A stretch of 64,000 nt of DNA from Drechmeria coniospora (Eukaryota; Ascomycota; Sordariomycetes; Hypocreales; Ophiocordycipitaceae): NCBI RefSeq assembly GCF_001625195.1, contig NC_054390.1, positions 930,001 to 994,000 on the forward strand, read 5' to 3'. Shown one piece after another: positions 53,956 through 64,000 of the stretch. Within the stretch, counting starts at the first letter, position 1. The number at the start of each line of letters is the position of its first letter. The translations under genes and the position numbers were made by a program. Under the pieces are notes generated by a model that saw only the letters and a program-made list of their open reading frames with translations, did not search any database and was not told the DNA's origin.

Positions 53956-55624
53956 GATGACTGGGTCGGTGACGATGCCGATGATGTTGTGTGTTGTGCG
54001 TAATGTAGGGAGGAGTCGAATAATCGTGCTTGGACGAGCGAGAAGATGAAGCTTGAACGGGAATGAGCTGAACACTGGAGCAACGTTCAAGCTTGCGCTC
54101 CGGGGATGTGACAACTTTATAGTTGAATCGTGGGTTCGTTGCCGTGACCGCTCCGTTGAGGAGGCCGGATGGATGACAGGCCAGTGGAGCGACAAGCAAC
54201 CAATCAGAGCGGCAGCATTTCAAAGCAGTTGGCACAACCACGCCACTCCATCCTGAAATCCTTGACTAGATCCAACGCCTTAGGGGGTAATTATGCGCCG
54301 TATTTCCCGGTATGATGGTATGATTTCGGACAATGCGTCTCGACCGATCGCAGAGTTTAATTACGTATTGGGATCAGGTTGAGCTTGTGCTGACAGCCTC
54401 ACTCCAACGTCTTGCAGTACAGCTACAGTAATACTTGCAAGTGCAAGTACAAGTACACTTCGACCGGCAACATGTACTGTACTTGTACATACAGGTGCAT
54501 GTACTTGCTGTACTTGCAGTATATCCTCACAGGTGGGTTATACGACTCGACTGCAGAATTACAGTGCAAACAAATTTACAACTACACATGCACACCTAAG
54601 AAAGTACAAGTAAGTAATGAAAGTACTAAAAGTATGCCCGGATGTTAGCAATCGTGTCGATGCTTGCGACAAGCATCAGTTATGTTGCCGCTCAACTCCC
54701 TCACAGGGCTTGTCGATTGTCATCCAGCGAATACTTGCACTTGCATGCACAGCATGTCGTCTCCAGGTGCTGTAGGAACGAAGCGCAAGGTACGGAGTAC
54801 ATGTACATGCACTTGAGTATGCACTGTACACGTGTATTCACCATGTCGTTCGAACCAGGAATACATGCAAGTGCTGTAAATACAGCAGTACGGATATACA
54901 AGTACGGAGTACGGAGTTCATGATCGGAGTACTGCAGTTGTGCTGTAAGTACTTAATACTGTAAGTACTGTAAGTAAGTATGTTGAGTTGCATGTACAGG
55001 TACATGTCCAGGTGCCTATTATTTCAAGAACCAGCATTGATGACGCCAATTGCTTCACTCTCAAAAAAAGCATCATCAAATAACGCATCATGTTGGGTAA
55101 ACCTCTTGGGAATTCATCGTGCGATCCGGCAGAAAAGAAACACAATATTTTGAATCCTGTTCATTTGGTGATTAGAATCTGCTTTCTGCTACGGAGTGCC
55201 TCATTGTGTGCTACTAATACGGAGTACTTGTCGCCTTAATTAGTACGGAGTACTGCAAGTACTGTACAAGTTCTTGAATTTCTATCGAGTTCTTAGCCAA
55301 TGGAGTCACTGCCTGTACCCGTACTTGTGCTTTGTGCATGTACTGTACTGTGCATGTACTGTACCGTACAGTGCACTTACGGAGTACTTGTACCGTTAGT
55401 ACTCCGTACTTACAAGTGCTGTACTTCTGAGACGTACCCCAGCGTAATCCACAGACCCAGTCTTGGCAGTAGTCATTGCGGATGGTCCGGTCTCGGAATG
55501 CCTGCATCGTCGCCGCAACTTCACATTTCGACGTGGAATACGGAGTAACGTTTGATTGAACGTCCCTCTCCCCGCTCGCCAGCGACACATCAAACACTGC
55601 GATGAAATAATACAGCCGTTCATC
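53956..55624. other. Divergent promoter interval with GTAC-word arrays
   Basis: The interval lies between the CxC-protein and D-amino-acid oxidase genes. GTAC, TACGGAGT and CAAGTAC words are dense at 54410-54640, 54780-55010 and 55170-55440. No gene is supported. Confidence 0.6.
54116..54121 (-). promoter_or_regulatory. Putative TATA box of the CxC-protein gene
   Basis: TATAAA on the minus strand (from CTATAAAGTTG) lies about 160 bases before the ATG at 53955. Confidence 0.5.
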
Positions 55625-56916
55625 ATGACCTCATCAAGATCGGACTCGTCAAGACCCACCGTCGTCGTCATCGGGTAAGACCCTTTCGACATCCCCCCCC
55701 CCTACCCCCCCGTCCTCGAATTGTCTCCAACCCCATCATGACGTAACCAACAGCGCCGGAATCATCGGCCTCGCATGTGCCATCAAGCTGCAGGATAAAC
55801 TCGCCAGTTTCGGTCCCGTCCAAGTCCTCCTCGTCGCCCGCGAATGGCCAGCCTCGTTCCCCGGCGCGCCGTCGATGCATTCGGTTGACTACGCCTCCAT
55901 GTGGGCGGGAGCCCATGTCCGGCCCATTCCTGCCACCACGCCCCAGCTGCAGTCCGAGGCACGGTGGCTGAAGCAGGCGGCCGTCGAGTTTCGCCGACAG
56001 GTCGCGGCCGAGCCGTGGTGCGGTGTGACCTGCACCATGGCGGTCGAGCATCTCGAGGCGCCCGATCAGGGATACCGAAACCAAGACGAGACGAGTTTTG
56101 CGAGGGAGAGCGGCCTCCGAGGATATCGAAAACTGCCGCCTTCCAAACTCCCCGATGGCGTCGTCCTGGGCTACGAGTATGAAACGTACTGCATCAACTC
56201 GCCCGTCTACTGCGGGCACCTGTTGCGAAGGTTTCTGCTCCGAGGGGGAAAGACGATGCGGAGGGTGCTGAAGAGCGAGTGGGAAGCATTCAGCCTGCGA
56301 GAAAATACCCTTTTCGTCGTCAACGCCAGCGGTGTTGGCTTTGGCGACCCGAAGAGCTTTCCTACCCGAGGTTTGTCCCCGTCGTTCCCAACGACGTTCC
56401 TCGTCCCGCTTGCTGACCGGCGGTGATTGTCAAGGCCAAACCGTCGTGACCGACCTTGCCCACGTCAAAAAGACGGTGACGAGGCAAAACAAGGATGGCA
56501 CCTGGAGTTTCCTCATCCCGCGGTTCTTCGACGGCGGCACCGTCGTCGGCGGGACGAAAGAGCCTGGCGATTGGCGCGTGGAACCAGACCTTGCGACGAG
56601 AAATCGCTTGCTCGTCGCCGCGCTCAACGTGGAGCCCTTCTCCCACGACGAAAAGTCGAGAGGAAAATGTGACATCGAGAGGGTCGGGGTCATATCCGAC
56701 GTCGTCGGCCGCAGACCCACGCGCGAAGGCGGCATGCGACTTGAAGTCGAGGAACGCGCCGTCGTCAACCAGGGCAAGGGCCTGAACGGCCACGTAGTTC
56801 ATGCGTATGGTGCCGGCGGTCGGGGCTATGAGATTTGTTGGGGCGTGGCCAACGAAGTAGTCGCACTGGCCTCGCCTTTGCTGCAGGCGAAGATGAGCTC
56901 GAGGGCGAAACTATAG
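55625..56916 (+). CDS. DAO1: D-amino-acid oxidase, peroxisomal
   Basis: Exons 55625-55674, 55754-56370 and 56435-56916 join in frame (382 residues, normal for the family). Exon 1 supplies PTVVVIG and exon 2 continues AGIIGLACAIKL, together the FAD-binding GxGxxG motif at residues 17-22. Further landmarks are SMHSVDYASMWAGAHVRPIP, INSPVYCGHLLRRFL, the active-site region TWSFLIPRFFDGGTVVGGTK, and HAYGAGGRGYEICWG near the end. The last three residues are AKL, a peroxisomal PTS1 signal. The enzyme oxidises D-amino acids to keto acids, ammonia and hydrogen peroxide, so peroxisomal location fits. Intron 1 contains runs of ten and seven C. The gene converges on an O-methyltransferase. Confidence 0.95.
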
Positions 56917-57272
56917 TCCCCGAGTAAGACGGCTGTCTTCTCGTCTTGGCTTGTGGGCAGAGGCCGTATCTTGGGATCGTTCAGGCCACGACATTTCCAT
57001 GCTTTGTACCATGTATACTAGTAGGGTTAACGTATATCGTAGCGTAACGTGATGAATGCAATCATTATTCAACGGCGGAAAGTAGACTGGGCGTTGCCAT
57101 GGCTTGCCATACACACCGGTGAGTTTGTTGATAGGCAGCAACGAGTATAATGAGGACCTGAATATCGCATGCGGCATAGTAACATGGGAATATTTGAATC
57201 GCTGAACCACGCAGAGCCGCAACACTATATAGATTATGTTTCCAAAATACCATCCTACTTCTTCACCTGGCT
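56917..57272. other. Convergent 3'-3' interval, nothing seen
   Basis: These 356 bases lie between the stop codons of the D-amino-acid oxidase and O-methyltransferase genes. No repeat array or supported frame is present. Confidence 0.5.
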
Positions 57273-58867
57273 TCAGAGTTTGGCAGCGATAATCACCGAG
57301 TCCTCGAACCGCGTAAACCTTCGTATATCCTTGACCACCAAGCCCGCTCGGCCGAGGAGTTCGCGCCAGTGCGATTCGCGCCGCTCCCGGGAATTGAACA
57401 TGACTTTCATGGCAATGCTCAAGCCAGCAACATACTCGATCCCCGGAGTTCCCTGCGGCGGATTGTCATCAGGCAAAGTCTTATCGTCAATGACGATGAC
57501 GCTGTCTGGTGCCATGGCCGGTAGCTGCGACGCTAGAATACGGATACAGGTCTCGTCATCGTTGTTGTGCAGTATCTGGCGGAAGTAGTAGACCCGAGCA
57601 CCTGTGGAACGATTGAGTCGGCAACTTTTCCTCATCGACGGACGTGTTGGAGCTTCGCATGAAACGATGCTGGTTCAGGAAAAGAGCCGACCTACCTTTT
57701 ACGGGTTGTTCCGTGAGGTAGTCGTAACTCATCTTCTCCACGCCATCAAAGGGAGTGGCCTTGACGAGTACATCAGGTCGGTCCTGGAGGACGACGCGAC
57801 CCCTGAGCTGAGGCAGCTTCTGCTTCAGCTCGCTACACTGTTGACCATTCCCACCACCGACGTCGACAAAGGCCACATCATCATCCGTCAGGCCCTTGCC
57901 CATCTCAAAGGCAAAATCGACAACAGTCAGCCAAGTCGGCAAGCTGGTAAACTGGGCCTCCATGAAACGATGAAAGGCATCCCGCTGCACGGGATGTGAC
58001 TCCAGCCACGTGTAATAGTCCTGCCGGGAGTGCTGTCCGGTCTGGAATGCATTCAATGCTTTATCCTGGTAGCACAAGACTGTGTTGAGTGCCGCAAAAC
58101 CGGGGAGGCAACTGTCGTGGCTGTGCGCAAGTAAAATGACAGCCGAGGTCCTTGGTCAGCGATTATGCAACATGTTGTGAGTAGAGAGCTGTGAAAGAAG
58201 TAGGGGGGGGGGGGTTGAGAGGGCGAAAACACGACGTACAAGTGGATGACAGCATCTTGGAATAGGGGCGCTGTCATCAGGCGTGAAAGCCTGGTAGCGG
58301 CATATTTACCACGCTCGGTTTTTTGTACCATATCTTGGGTACTCAGGTAGTCCAAAATGGATCCGAGAAGATCTTCTTCCAGGCCACTTGCTTTCTTGAG
58401 CGCTTGAAAGCTGACGGGCTCGTTGGCAGCGACGAGGGTCGAGTGTATCTTGTGCTCCTGCGCGATCCTTGTGGTGATCAGGGGTAGCGGCTAGAGTTGG
58501 GGGTAAAACGAGGGGGATTAGCAGTCTGCTTTTCTCGAATGAAGAATGTCAAGCTATTGAAGACTAGAGGACGAAGACGCGATGTAGCAGTCCCCTCCAT
58601 CTGGACGCATGCTTCATGAAAAATCACAACGACGTGAATGATCCAAGGGGATGGGACGTGACCACGTACAGAATGAACGATCCTTTGCAGGGTCTCAAAG
58701 GGCTGCTCGAGCGCAGTGGAAGCAGATCTCGCAAGTTGCCTAACCCGAAGTCTCTGAGCATCATCTGCCGCGGCTGCCTCTGGATTCCCGAGGACAAGCT
58801 CAAGCTGTGCTACGAGGACGCTCAGGTCAGGGGCGGGCCTGAGCTTCCCGTCGGATGGCGGCATCAT
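57273..58867 (-). CDS. SAM-dependent O-methyltransferase (fungal type II)
   Basis: Exons 58867-58670, 58490-58240, 58120-57696 and 57601-57273 join in frame (400 residues, typical length). The 5' end is the weak point: the frame is open to 59362, and other ATGs (for example 59086) are possible. The dimerisation part reads PLPLITTRIAQEHKIHSTLV, then EDLLGSILDYLSTQDMVQKT. The SAM-binding motif is FVDVGGGNGQQCSELKQKLP, followed by VVLQDRPDV and the DYLTEQPVKGARVYYFRQIL segment with the catalytic-region HNNDDE. It ends GRAGLVVKDIRRFTRFED. Such enzymes methylate hydroxyls of phenolic or polyketide metabolites, but no biosynthetic partner is beside it. The second intron contains a run of twelve C. 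Confidence 0.86.
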
Positions 58868-60558
58868 GACCTCGTTCTCACTCGAGCCACTCCTCGTCGT
58901 CACTGGTGGCAATCCTACCTGGGGTTTCGGAAAACTGGAGCATTGCTTTTGCTTCCTCACTTCCACCGGCACACCGTCGGTGCGATGAACAAAACCCTCG
59001 GCGGTTTCTTGGGATTTTGCCGTATATCCCAACGCCAAACGCACATTGGCCAGACACCTTTGCAGGGCATCAGCCATAGATGACATGAGGTATACGGAGA
59101 GAGAACCGGCGGCTCGTTGGTAGAGAATATACGACGGGGACTTTTCTGTGACAACTTGCACCGTGCTCGCATATGCTTCGACACTGCATGCAGGGGGAGG
59201 CCAACAGAGGGGCAGTGTGATTAATATGTTGGTAGCAAACACTCGGTAACCAACCCGAAGACGTCTCTCCGTATCCTCCCGTCTTTCCTCACCACATCGG
59301 CCAACGGGCCGCATCTGTTGCTCGAGGAGGGCCAGCGTTATGGGCATCAGGTATGCGTGCAAGGAGAGTAATAGTTTCTATTGAAAAACGCCTCTCAGCG
59401 TGGATTAACCAATGGATCACCTCGCATGTACTCGAAAACATCGAGTATGCCGATACGTATCGTATCGCATGGTGAGTGTCTCACTACCCCTGGTCGACCG
59501 GCTGGCTATCAGCATGGAACGGGAGGAGAAGTGAGAAGGAGAAGATGAGCCGAACAAGCTGCCTCCAAGTCTTTGCACACCATTCATACATTGGCATTCA
59601 CTTCTATGAAGCGTTGGAGGTGTGTATTAGACACAACAGGCCACATTGACATATGCCCGCTGCAAAACAACGTTGAGTAGTTCACAGCAATATGAAATAC
59701 AGCCACGACTAGCAGCGACGGCTACCGTCCGGGGCGGGCCGACGGCGTGGGGAAAAAAAAGAAAGCAAACGAACAATGGATAAAGACGATTCATCTTCTG
59801 CCTCGTTCTTCTTGGCCGAGACATTGAGGTAACGAAAACGGGCACATTACTTCGTGGCTTACACGCGCAGTGCTGATAGCCAGTCATAACCACATTTCTT
59901 TGGGAACCCACGCATGCTGGACGTCCAAACAGATGCGTGAGCCCTGTGATGAGTTTCGAAATGTACAAGGCATTCACCAGAATATACTACGTACTACTAA
60001 GTTCACTGATTTCTTCTCCTCATATCCCTTCCTTTCACGGTTCGAGATGCCCCTTCTGGCGCTCCTTTCCACTCAGATTGTCCATCCCCTTGTCCACAAT
60101 CAATATTCATCACCACGGTACCCGCATGTAGTGTCATTGTCAAATTCATTCAATAATGGCCCATAGAGACCGGGGGCCGGCTTGGTTTGCTTCATACTCG
60201 AGTTCATCACATTGGCTGCATGAATATATTGATGTTTGCTCGATACCCCCTGCTATAGCAGGGTATGTGAAGCGCCGTGGCCACATTTGGCATTGTCACC
60301 ACCAGGCGTGTTGAAAAGGTTGATATTTTGGGCACGATTCAGGCTTCCTTCAACCATCTCGAATAGACTGTTTGTTTTCATGCAGTCTAGACAGTTTGGT
60401 CTTGTGCTTCCGTCGAGTGCCACCCTGTTTTCACTGTGGCATTCGTTCTAGTCGAGTGATAAAAGCCTCCCACCACCACGGGGACCGCTCATACAGTTCG
60501 TGCAGGCGGTAAATTAATCAAATTACGACCAGCCTCCGTCGTCAGTTGACTCATCATC
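58868..60558. other. Divergent interval between O-methyltransferase and rhodopsin-domain genes
   Basis: The left ~500 bases stay open in the O-methyltransferase frame and may hold its leader or an extra 5' coding stretch. The rest is of ordinary composition. This is the one divergent promoter interval with no GTAC-word array. No gene is supported. Confidence 0.5.
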
Positions 60559-61843
60559 ATGTCTGGCGATCCGCTGACGGGGCAAGAACCGGATCGGGGC
60601 CCCTTGGTCCTCTTGGTCATCTGGATATTGACGCCACTGGCACTCCTCACGGCTGTTTTACGAATCGTCACTCGCGCACGCAAGCGCAGATGTGGCTGGG
60701 ATGACATCTTCATGATGCTAGCCATGGTATGCAAGAACTACAGGAACGACTGCGTGTGAAGGGAAACGACGTGCCCAAAGGGCGACTGACGATTACCCAG
60801 CTCTGCTTCCTCGGCTGGAGCACCACCTTGACCCTATACGCAAAGCGTGGTGGTCTCATGCATATCCAAGACGTCGCAAAGACGGGCCCGGACAACATTG
60901 CGACGGTTCTTCTTCTCAACTGGTTGAGCCAGCCGTTTGGCATCATCGGTGTTGCCGCCGGCAAAATCTCCGTCTCCGCCCTTCTGCTCAGCATCATCAG
61001 GATGACCGATCTGAAGTGGCATCGGCGATTTCTGTGGTCCATTCCCATCATATTGACTGCCGTCATCGGAATTGCATGCTCCGTCCTGACCTTTGCCCAA
61101 TGTTCACCAGCCGCAGCGTTGTGGGATAAGAGAGTACATGGACGTTGCATGGATCCTCACGTCATAGGCGGCTTTGGCACGTTTACTGGCAGTATGTTAT
61201 TCTCCATTTCGTTTTCGCCCTCATTCTTCGTCCAAAGTACGTCTCGAATGCCGGACAGCAGTCACTGACACCTCTCGCTTTCTATCTAGCCTTCAACACC
61301 ATCGTTGACGCATCCCTTGCCGTCGTGCCCGCCACCATCTTCTGGAATCTGAACAGCACAACGACGGAAAAGGCCCAGCTGAGCATTGTGTTTGGCTTCA
61401 ATATTCTGACATCCGTCTGCTCCGGCATAAAGACGCAATACCTCATCGAGCTCGCCAACCGCCAGGACCAGACGTGGGCTACCTACGACATATTTGTTTG
61501 GGTGACCGGCGAGCTCTTTCTCATGATCGTCTGCGGCTCTATCCCAACCCTGCACCCAGTCTTCGGCTGGGTCCGCTCGACGGCCAGCAGCGTCAAGAGC
61601 AGGGTCACCTCCAGCTCGCCCCGGAGAGATCGGACCGAGCAGACGACCGACGTGGAGATGGGACGCATGGCGCACATGAGTGGCAACGGCACGACCAAGA
61701 CGACAATTGGCCGCAGCCGTATCCTGGGCGATGGGAGTGAGGATCATCTTGTCGAGGAGAAGACGTTGCCTGCGCACGGGGTGAGGGTTGATGTCGCCTA
61801 CGACGTTCGCACCGACAAGGTATCGCGGTTCGATTACTCGTAA
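60559..61843 (+). CDS. Fungal rhodopsin-domain seven-helix membrane protein
   Basis: Exons 60559-60726, 60801-61191 and 61290-61843 join in frame (370 residues). The family pattern is clear: a first helix LVLLVIWILTPLALLTAVLR followed by RARKRRCGWDDIFMMLAM, then LLLNWLSQPFGIIGVAAGKI. The loop CSPAAALWDKRVHGRCMDP holds a conserved Cys pair, and later helices include AFNTIVDASLAVVPATIFW-type and DIFVWVTGELFLMIVCGSIP (the residue at the exon join is Thr). The last ~90 residues are a cytosolic Ser/Thr-rich tail. These proteins are common, expanded and mostly uncharacterised in filamentous fungi; some PTH11-like relatives sense surfaces. There is no CFEM domain. The receptor role is inference. The gene converges on TOR. 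Confidence 0.88.
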
Positions 61844-62646
61844 GGCCTGACCAAGGGGGTTGTTGGGCGTCTCGAACAATTGGATAAAGTTTATACTACA
61901 CTGCTGCATCTCTTCCTAGCTAGTCGTATCGGCATGAAAATGGAGCGTGGAATCAAATCCCTGGGACAATTTTAGACCGAGTATAGAATAGAACATATAG
62001 AACCAGCCTTGGAAACACGAGAGCATATATCTCGTTGACTTCTTTGGCCAGTACGTCTCAAGACAAAAGAACGTCATTATCATCATCACCCATTCGCTCC
62101 CTTCATCACCCGCCTCACATCACGCAGAGATCACCCGAATAACAGTTAACATGCATGGAGGGAGGTGAAAATCGTCCTTGATGTCCATCGTCTCCAAAGA
62201 CCAACACCCAGCTACCTTGTTGTCTTTCCCATAATACAAATACCGATTCAAACAAGGCAGACTTTCTCGTTTGACTGCCGTGGAATATTGATGATGTGGA
62301 CAGCTTCGTCGATCGAAAAGAAGGAAGAATACATTTTTCACACAAAGTTGCCCTGCGGCGACCCCCTACTTTCACCTCCCATAACGGGCCGACCACGCGC
62401 GGTGATACTGCCCCTGACACGCAGAATCCATTAACCTCTAGGTCTCTTGGCCAAGGGGGCTTCGATGAAGTATGCATTACACGTCAAGGTGACACCACAA
62501 CTGCCGTCAACACCACAACCAACGGCCGAGCCTGGTCGCTTCCATGCAGTGTGAAGAATATTGCCTGAACCCCCAAACTCCTCCCAACGGAATTTTCATT
62601 AGCCAGAAAGATGTGCAGTCCGTAGAAAAACAAAAGCTCCGTCGTT
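61844..62646. other. Convergent 3'-3' interval, nothing seen
   Basis: About 800 bases between the rhodopsin-domain and TOR stop codons. Small frames are present without any domain. GTAC-word arrays are absent. Confidence 0.5.
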
Positions 62647-64000
62647 TCACCAGAAGCTGCACCATCCAATGTAGTGCTGGCAGAGGTTCTCCAGCTTGGT
62701 TGCTTCGACAATCAACTTATTGACCTGATTGATCACGTCAAGTTCCTCGTTGGGCTTGAAGTCGCGGCCCGTGAGCTTCTGCGCTACGCGATCGAGCACC
62801 TCGACGGCGCGCGCATTCTGGCTCTCAGACTCCTGTCCTCCATTGAGCATGTGAGGGTCCGGCACTGCCGAGCTGTTCGTGCGGGCTCGAGGGCGCGGCG
62901 GCGGCGCCGTGGACTCGCCATTAGCGAGCAGCTCCGAAGGGGCCACGTCCGCATCCAAGATGGAGTGTCGGCGAACATGCTCGGCGGAGGAGCCGGCCAG
63001 CGATGCTTCCCGTTCCGACTGGAAGTTGGGGCCCGCCGGCGAGGCGGCCGTGGTGAGTCGCCAGGTGAGGAGCGGGTCGTGTATAAACTACGTTGACGGT
63101 GTATATTAGCAGTTGTCCCAACAGCGACACGGTCGTGACGACGTTACTCACGGCTTCCAGAACGGCCATGACGCTCTCCTTGTTCTCTCGAAGCACCCGC
63201 ATGACATGCTCGCATGTAATTCGGAAACTACCTTCGATGTTGCTAACCTCCATGGCGTACGTCAACATGCGAGTCAGTCGGAAAGGCACACGCTCCGGGT
63301 ACTTGTCGCGCTTCATGGCGATCTCGAAGCAGTCGCCAAAGTCGATGTGGATCACCATGCCCGTGATGCGGTCGAGCATGAGGTTGGACGGGTGCCTGTC
63401 GCCGAGGCCGAGGATGTAGCCCACGAGGGACATGACACCGAGGGAGCGGGTGTAGTTGGTGCGACGCTCGAGCCAAGCTTCGGACGACTTGGACTTGAGC
63501 CACAGCACGCGGTACAGGTCCTGGCCCGTCGTGTTGTCGAGGGCGTACCCGAAGACCTCGACCTTCTGCATCAGCGTCAGGTTGTCGTAGTCGGGCGCCA
63601 TCTGCAGCATGATGCGATGCTCGATGTTGAGCAGGATCTTGCGGCTCTCCCGATACTCGCGGATCAGCACGTGCAGCGTGTCGCTGTGCGGCACCCATCC
63701 CAGCAGACCCGCCTTCTGCGATAGGGGGATGGCCGGGTAGCGCTGGATGTTGAGGTGACGCTTGTAGCATTCGCTGTCGTTGGCCAGAAGCGTGTTGCAG
63801 AGGCCGAAGAGCTGCATGACGCGCTCGTCTTGACGGATGTCCTCGTGGCCCTTGAGCAGAAAGGCGTACGACACACCGTCGCTTCCGTTCGCGTTCAGCT
63901 TCCTCGGTCGCTGCTTCGAGGCGATGACGCTAAAGGTCGAGTCGAATGACATGATCTTGATGACCGGCTGGCCGCTCTTGTACGTTCCGGGAACTGCGAG
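62647..64000 (-). CDS. TOR: TOR kinase, C-terminal part (5' end off window)
   Basis: Exons >64000-63152 and 63087-62647 join in frame; 429 C-terminal residues are visible. The PI3K-like kinase domain runs from [20 protein letters not shown] through [17 protein letters not shown]. The catalytic loop is [13 protein letters not shown] and the DFG-type motif is HIDFGDCFE. After the kinase core comes [20 protein letters not shown], and the last exon gives [12 protein letters not shown] disordered insert rich in Pro, Arg and Ser follows. The chain closes with the FATC domain, ending [13 protein letters not shown], the invariant TOR terminus. TOR is the catalytic subunit of TORC1 and TORC2 and links nutrients to growth. 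The N-terminal HEAT, FAT and FRB regions lie beyond the right edge. Confidence 0.96.

Noticed and set aside
57273..61843. Secondary-metabolite cluster around the O-methyltransferase
   Set aside because: Neighbours are D-amino-acid oxidase, a rhodopsin-domain protein and TOR; no polyketide, peptide or terpene backbone gene is within the window. CPS1 is adenylate-forming but not a peptide synthetase and is 52 kb away.

Overview
The window is chromosomal DNA of a filamentous ascomycete, most probably a Hypocreales species (Sordariomycetes). The supporting signs are short GT-AG introns of about 50-150 nt, GC-rich coding sequence, and a gene set typical of that order: a CPS1/DIP2-type adenylate-forming protein, a LAMMER kinase, a DUF6914-like protein, a CxC-rich 110-residue protein and a fungal rhodopsin-domain membrane protein. 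The species cannot be fixed from sequence alone. I support twenty protein-coding genes, one running off each end. I found no tRNA, rRNA, CRISPR array or intact transposon.

Layout, left to right. CPS1/DIP2 homologue (-, 3' end off the left edge). A large conserved protein of unknown function (+, 8.3-12.5 kb). DUF6914-like protein (-). Low-affinity cAMP phosphodiesterase (+) converging on a flavin-reductase-domain protein (-). tRNase Z (+) converging on a conserved hypothetical protein (-). LAMMER/CLK kinase (-). A secreted, apparently catalytically dead M35-like protein (-, 33.4-34.1 kb). Zinc/PLP D-serine dehydratase (-). Cid14/Trf4-type poly(A) polymerase (-). A small unknown gene (+) converging on a GPI-anchored Gly-rich wall protein (-). 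YIP1 (+) converging on RCC1 (-). The CxC protein (-). Peroxisomal D-amino-acid oxidase (+) converging on an O-methyltransferase (-). Rhodopsin-domain protein (+) converging on TOR kinase (-, 5' end off the right edge).

Most genes are housekeeping or signalling: RNA processing (tRNase Z, Cid14), nuclear transport (RCC1), ER-Golgi traffic (YIP1), and growth and nutrient signalling (TOR, PDE, LAMMER kinase). Two enzymes of D-amino-acid breakdown lie about 17 kb apart. No clustered biosynthetic pathway or defence system is evident.

The least ordinary material is non-coding. Long intervals carry dense arrays of TACGGAGTA/ACTCCGTA and GTAC-type words. These arrays occur only in intervals that contain a promoter and are missing from all seven 3'-to-3' intervals. 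Five introns carry runs of 10-15 C on the sense strand. Two copies of a ~78 bp foldback element with a Tc1/mariner-like end lie 22.5 kb apart. There are many mini- and microsatellites and two recent-looking local duplications. Exon borders were worked out by hand from reading frames and splice signals; uncertain ones are flagged.
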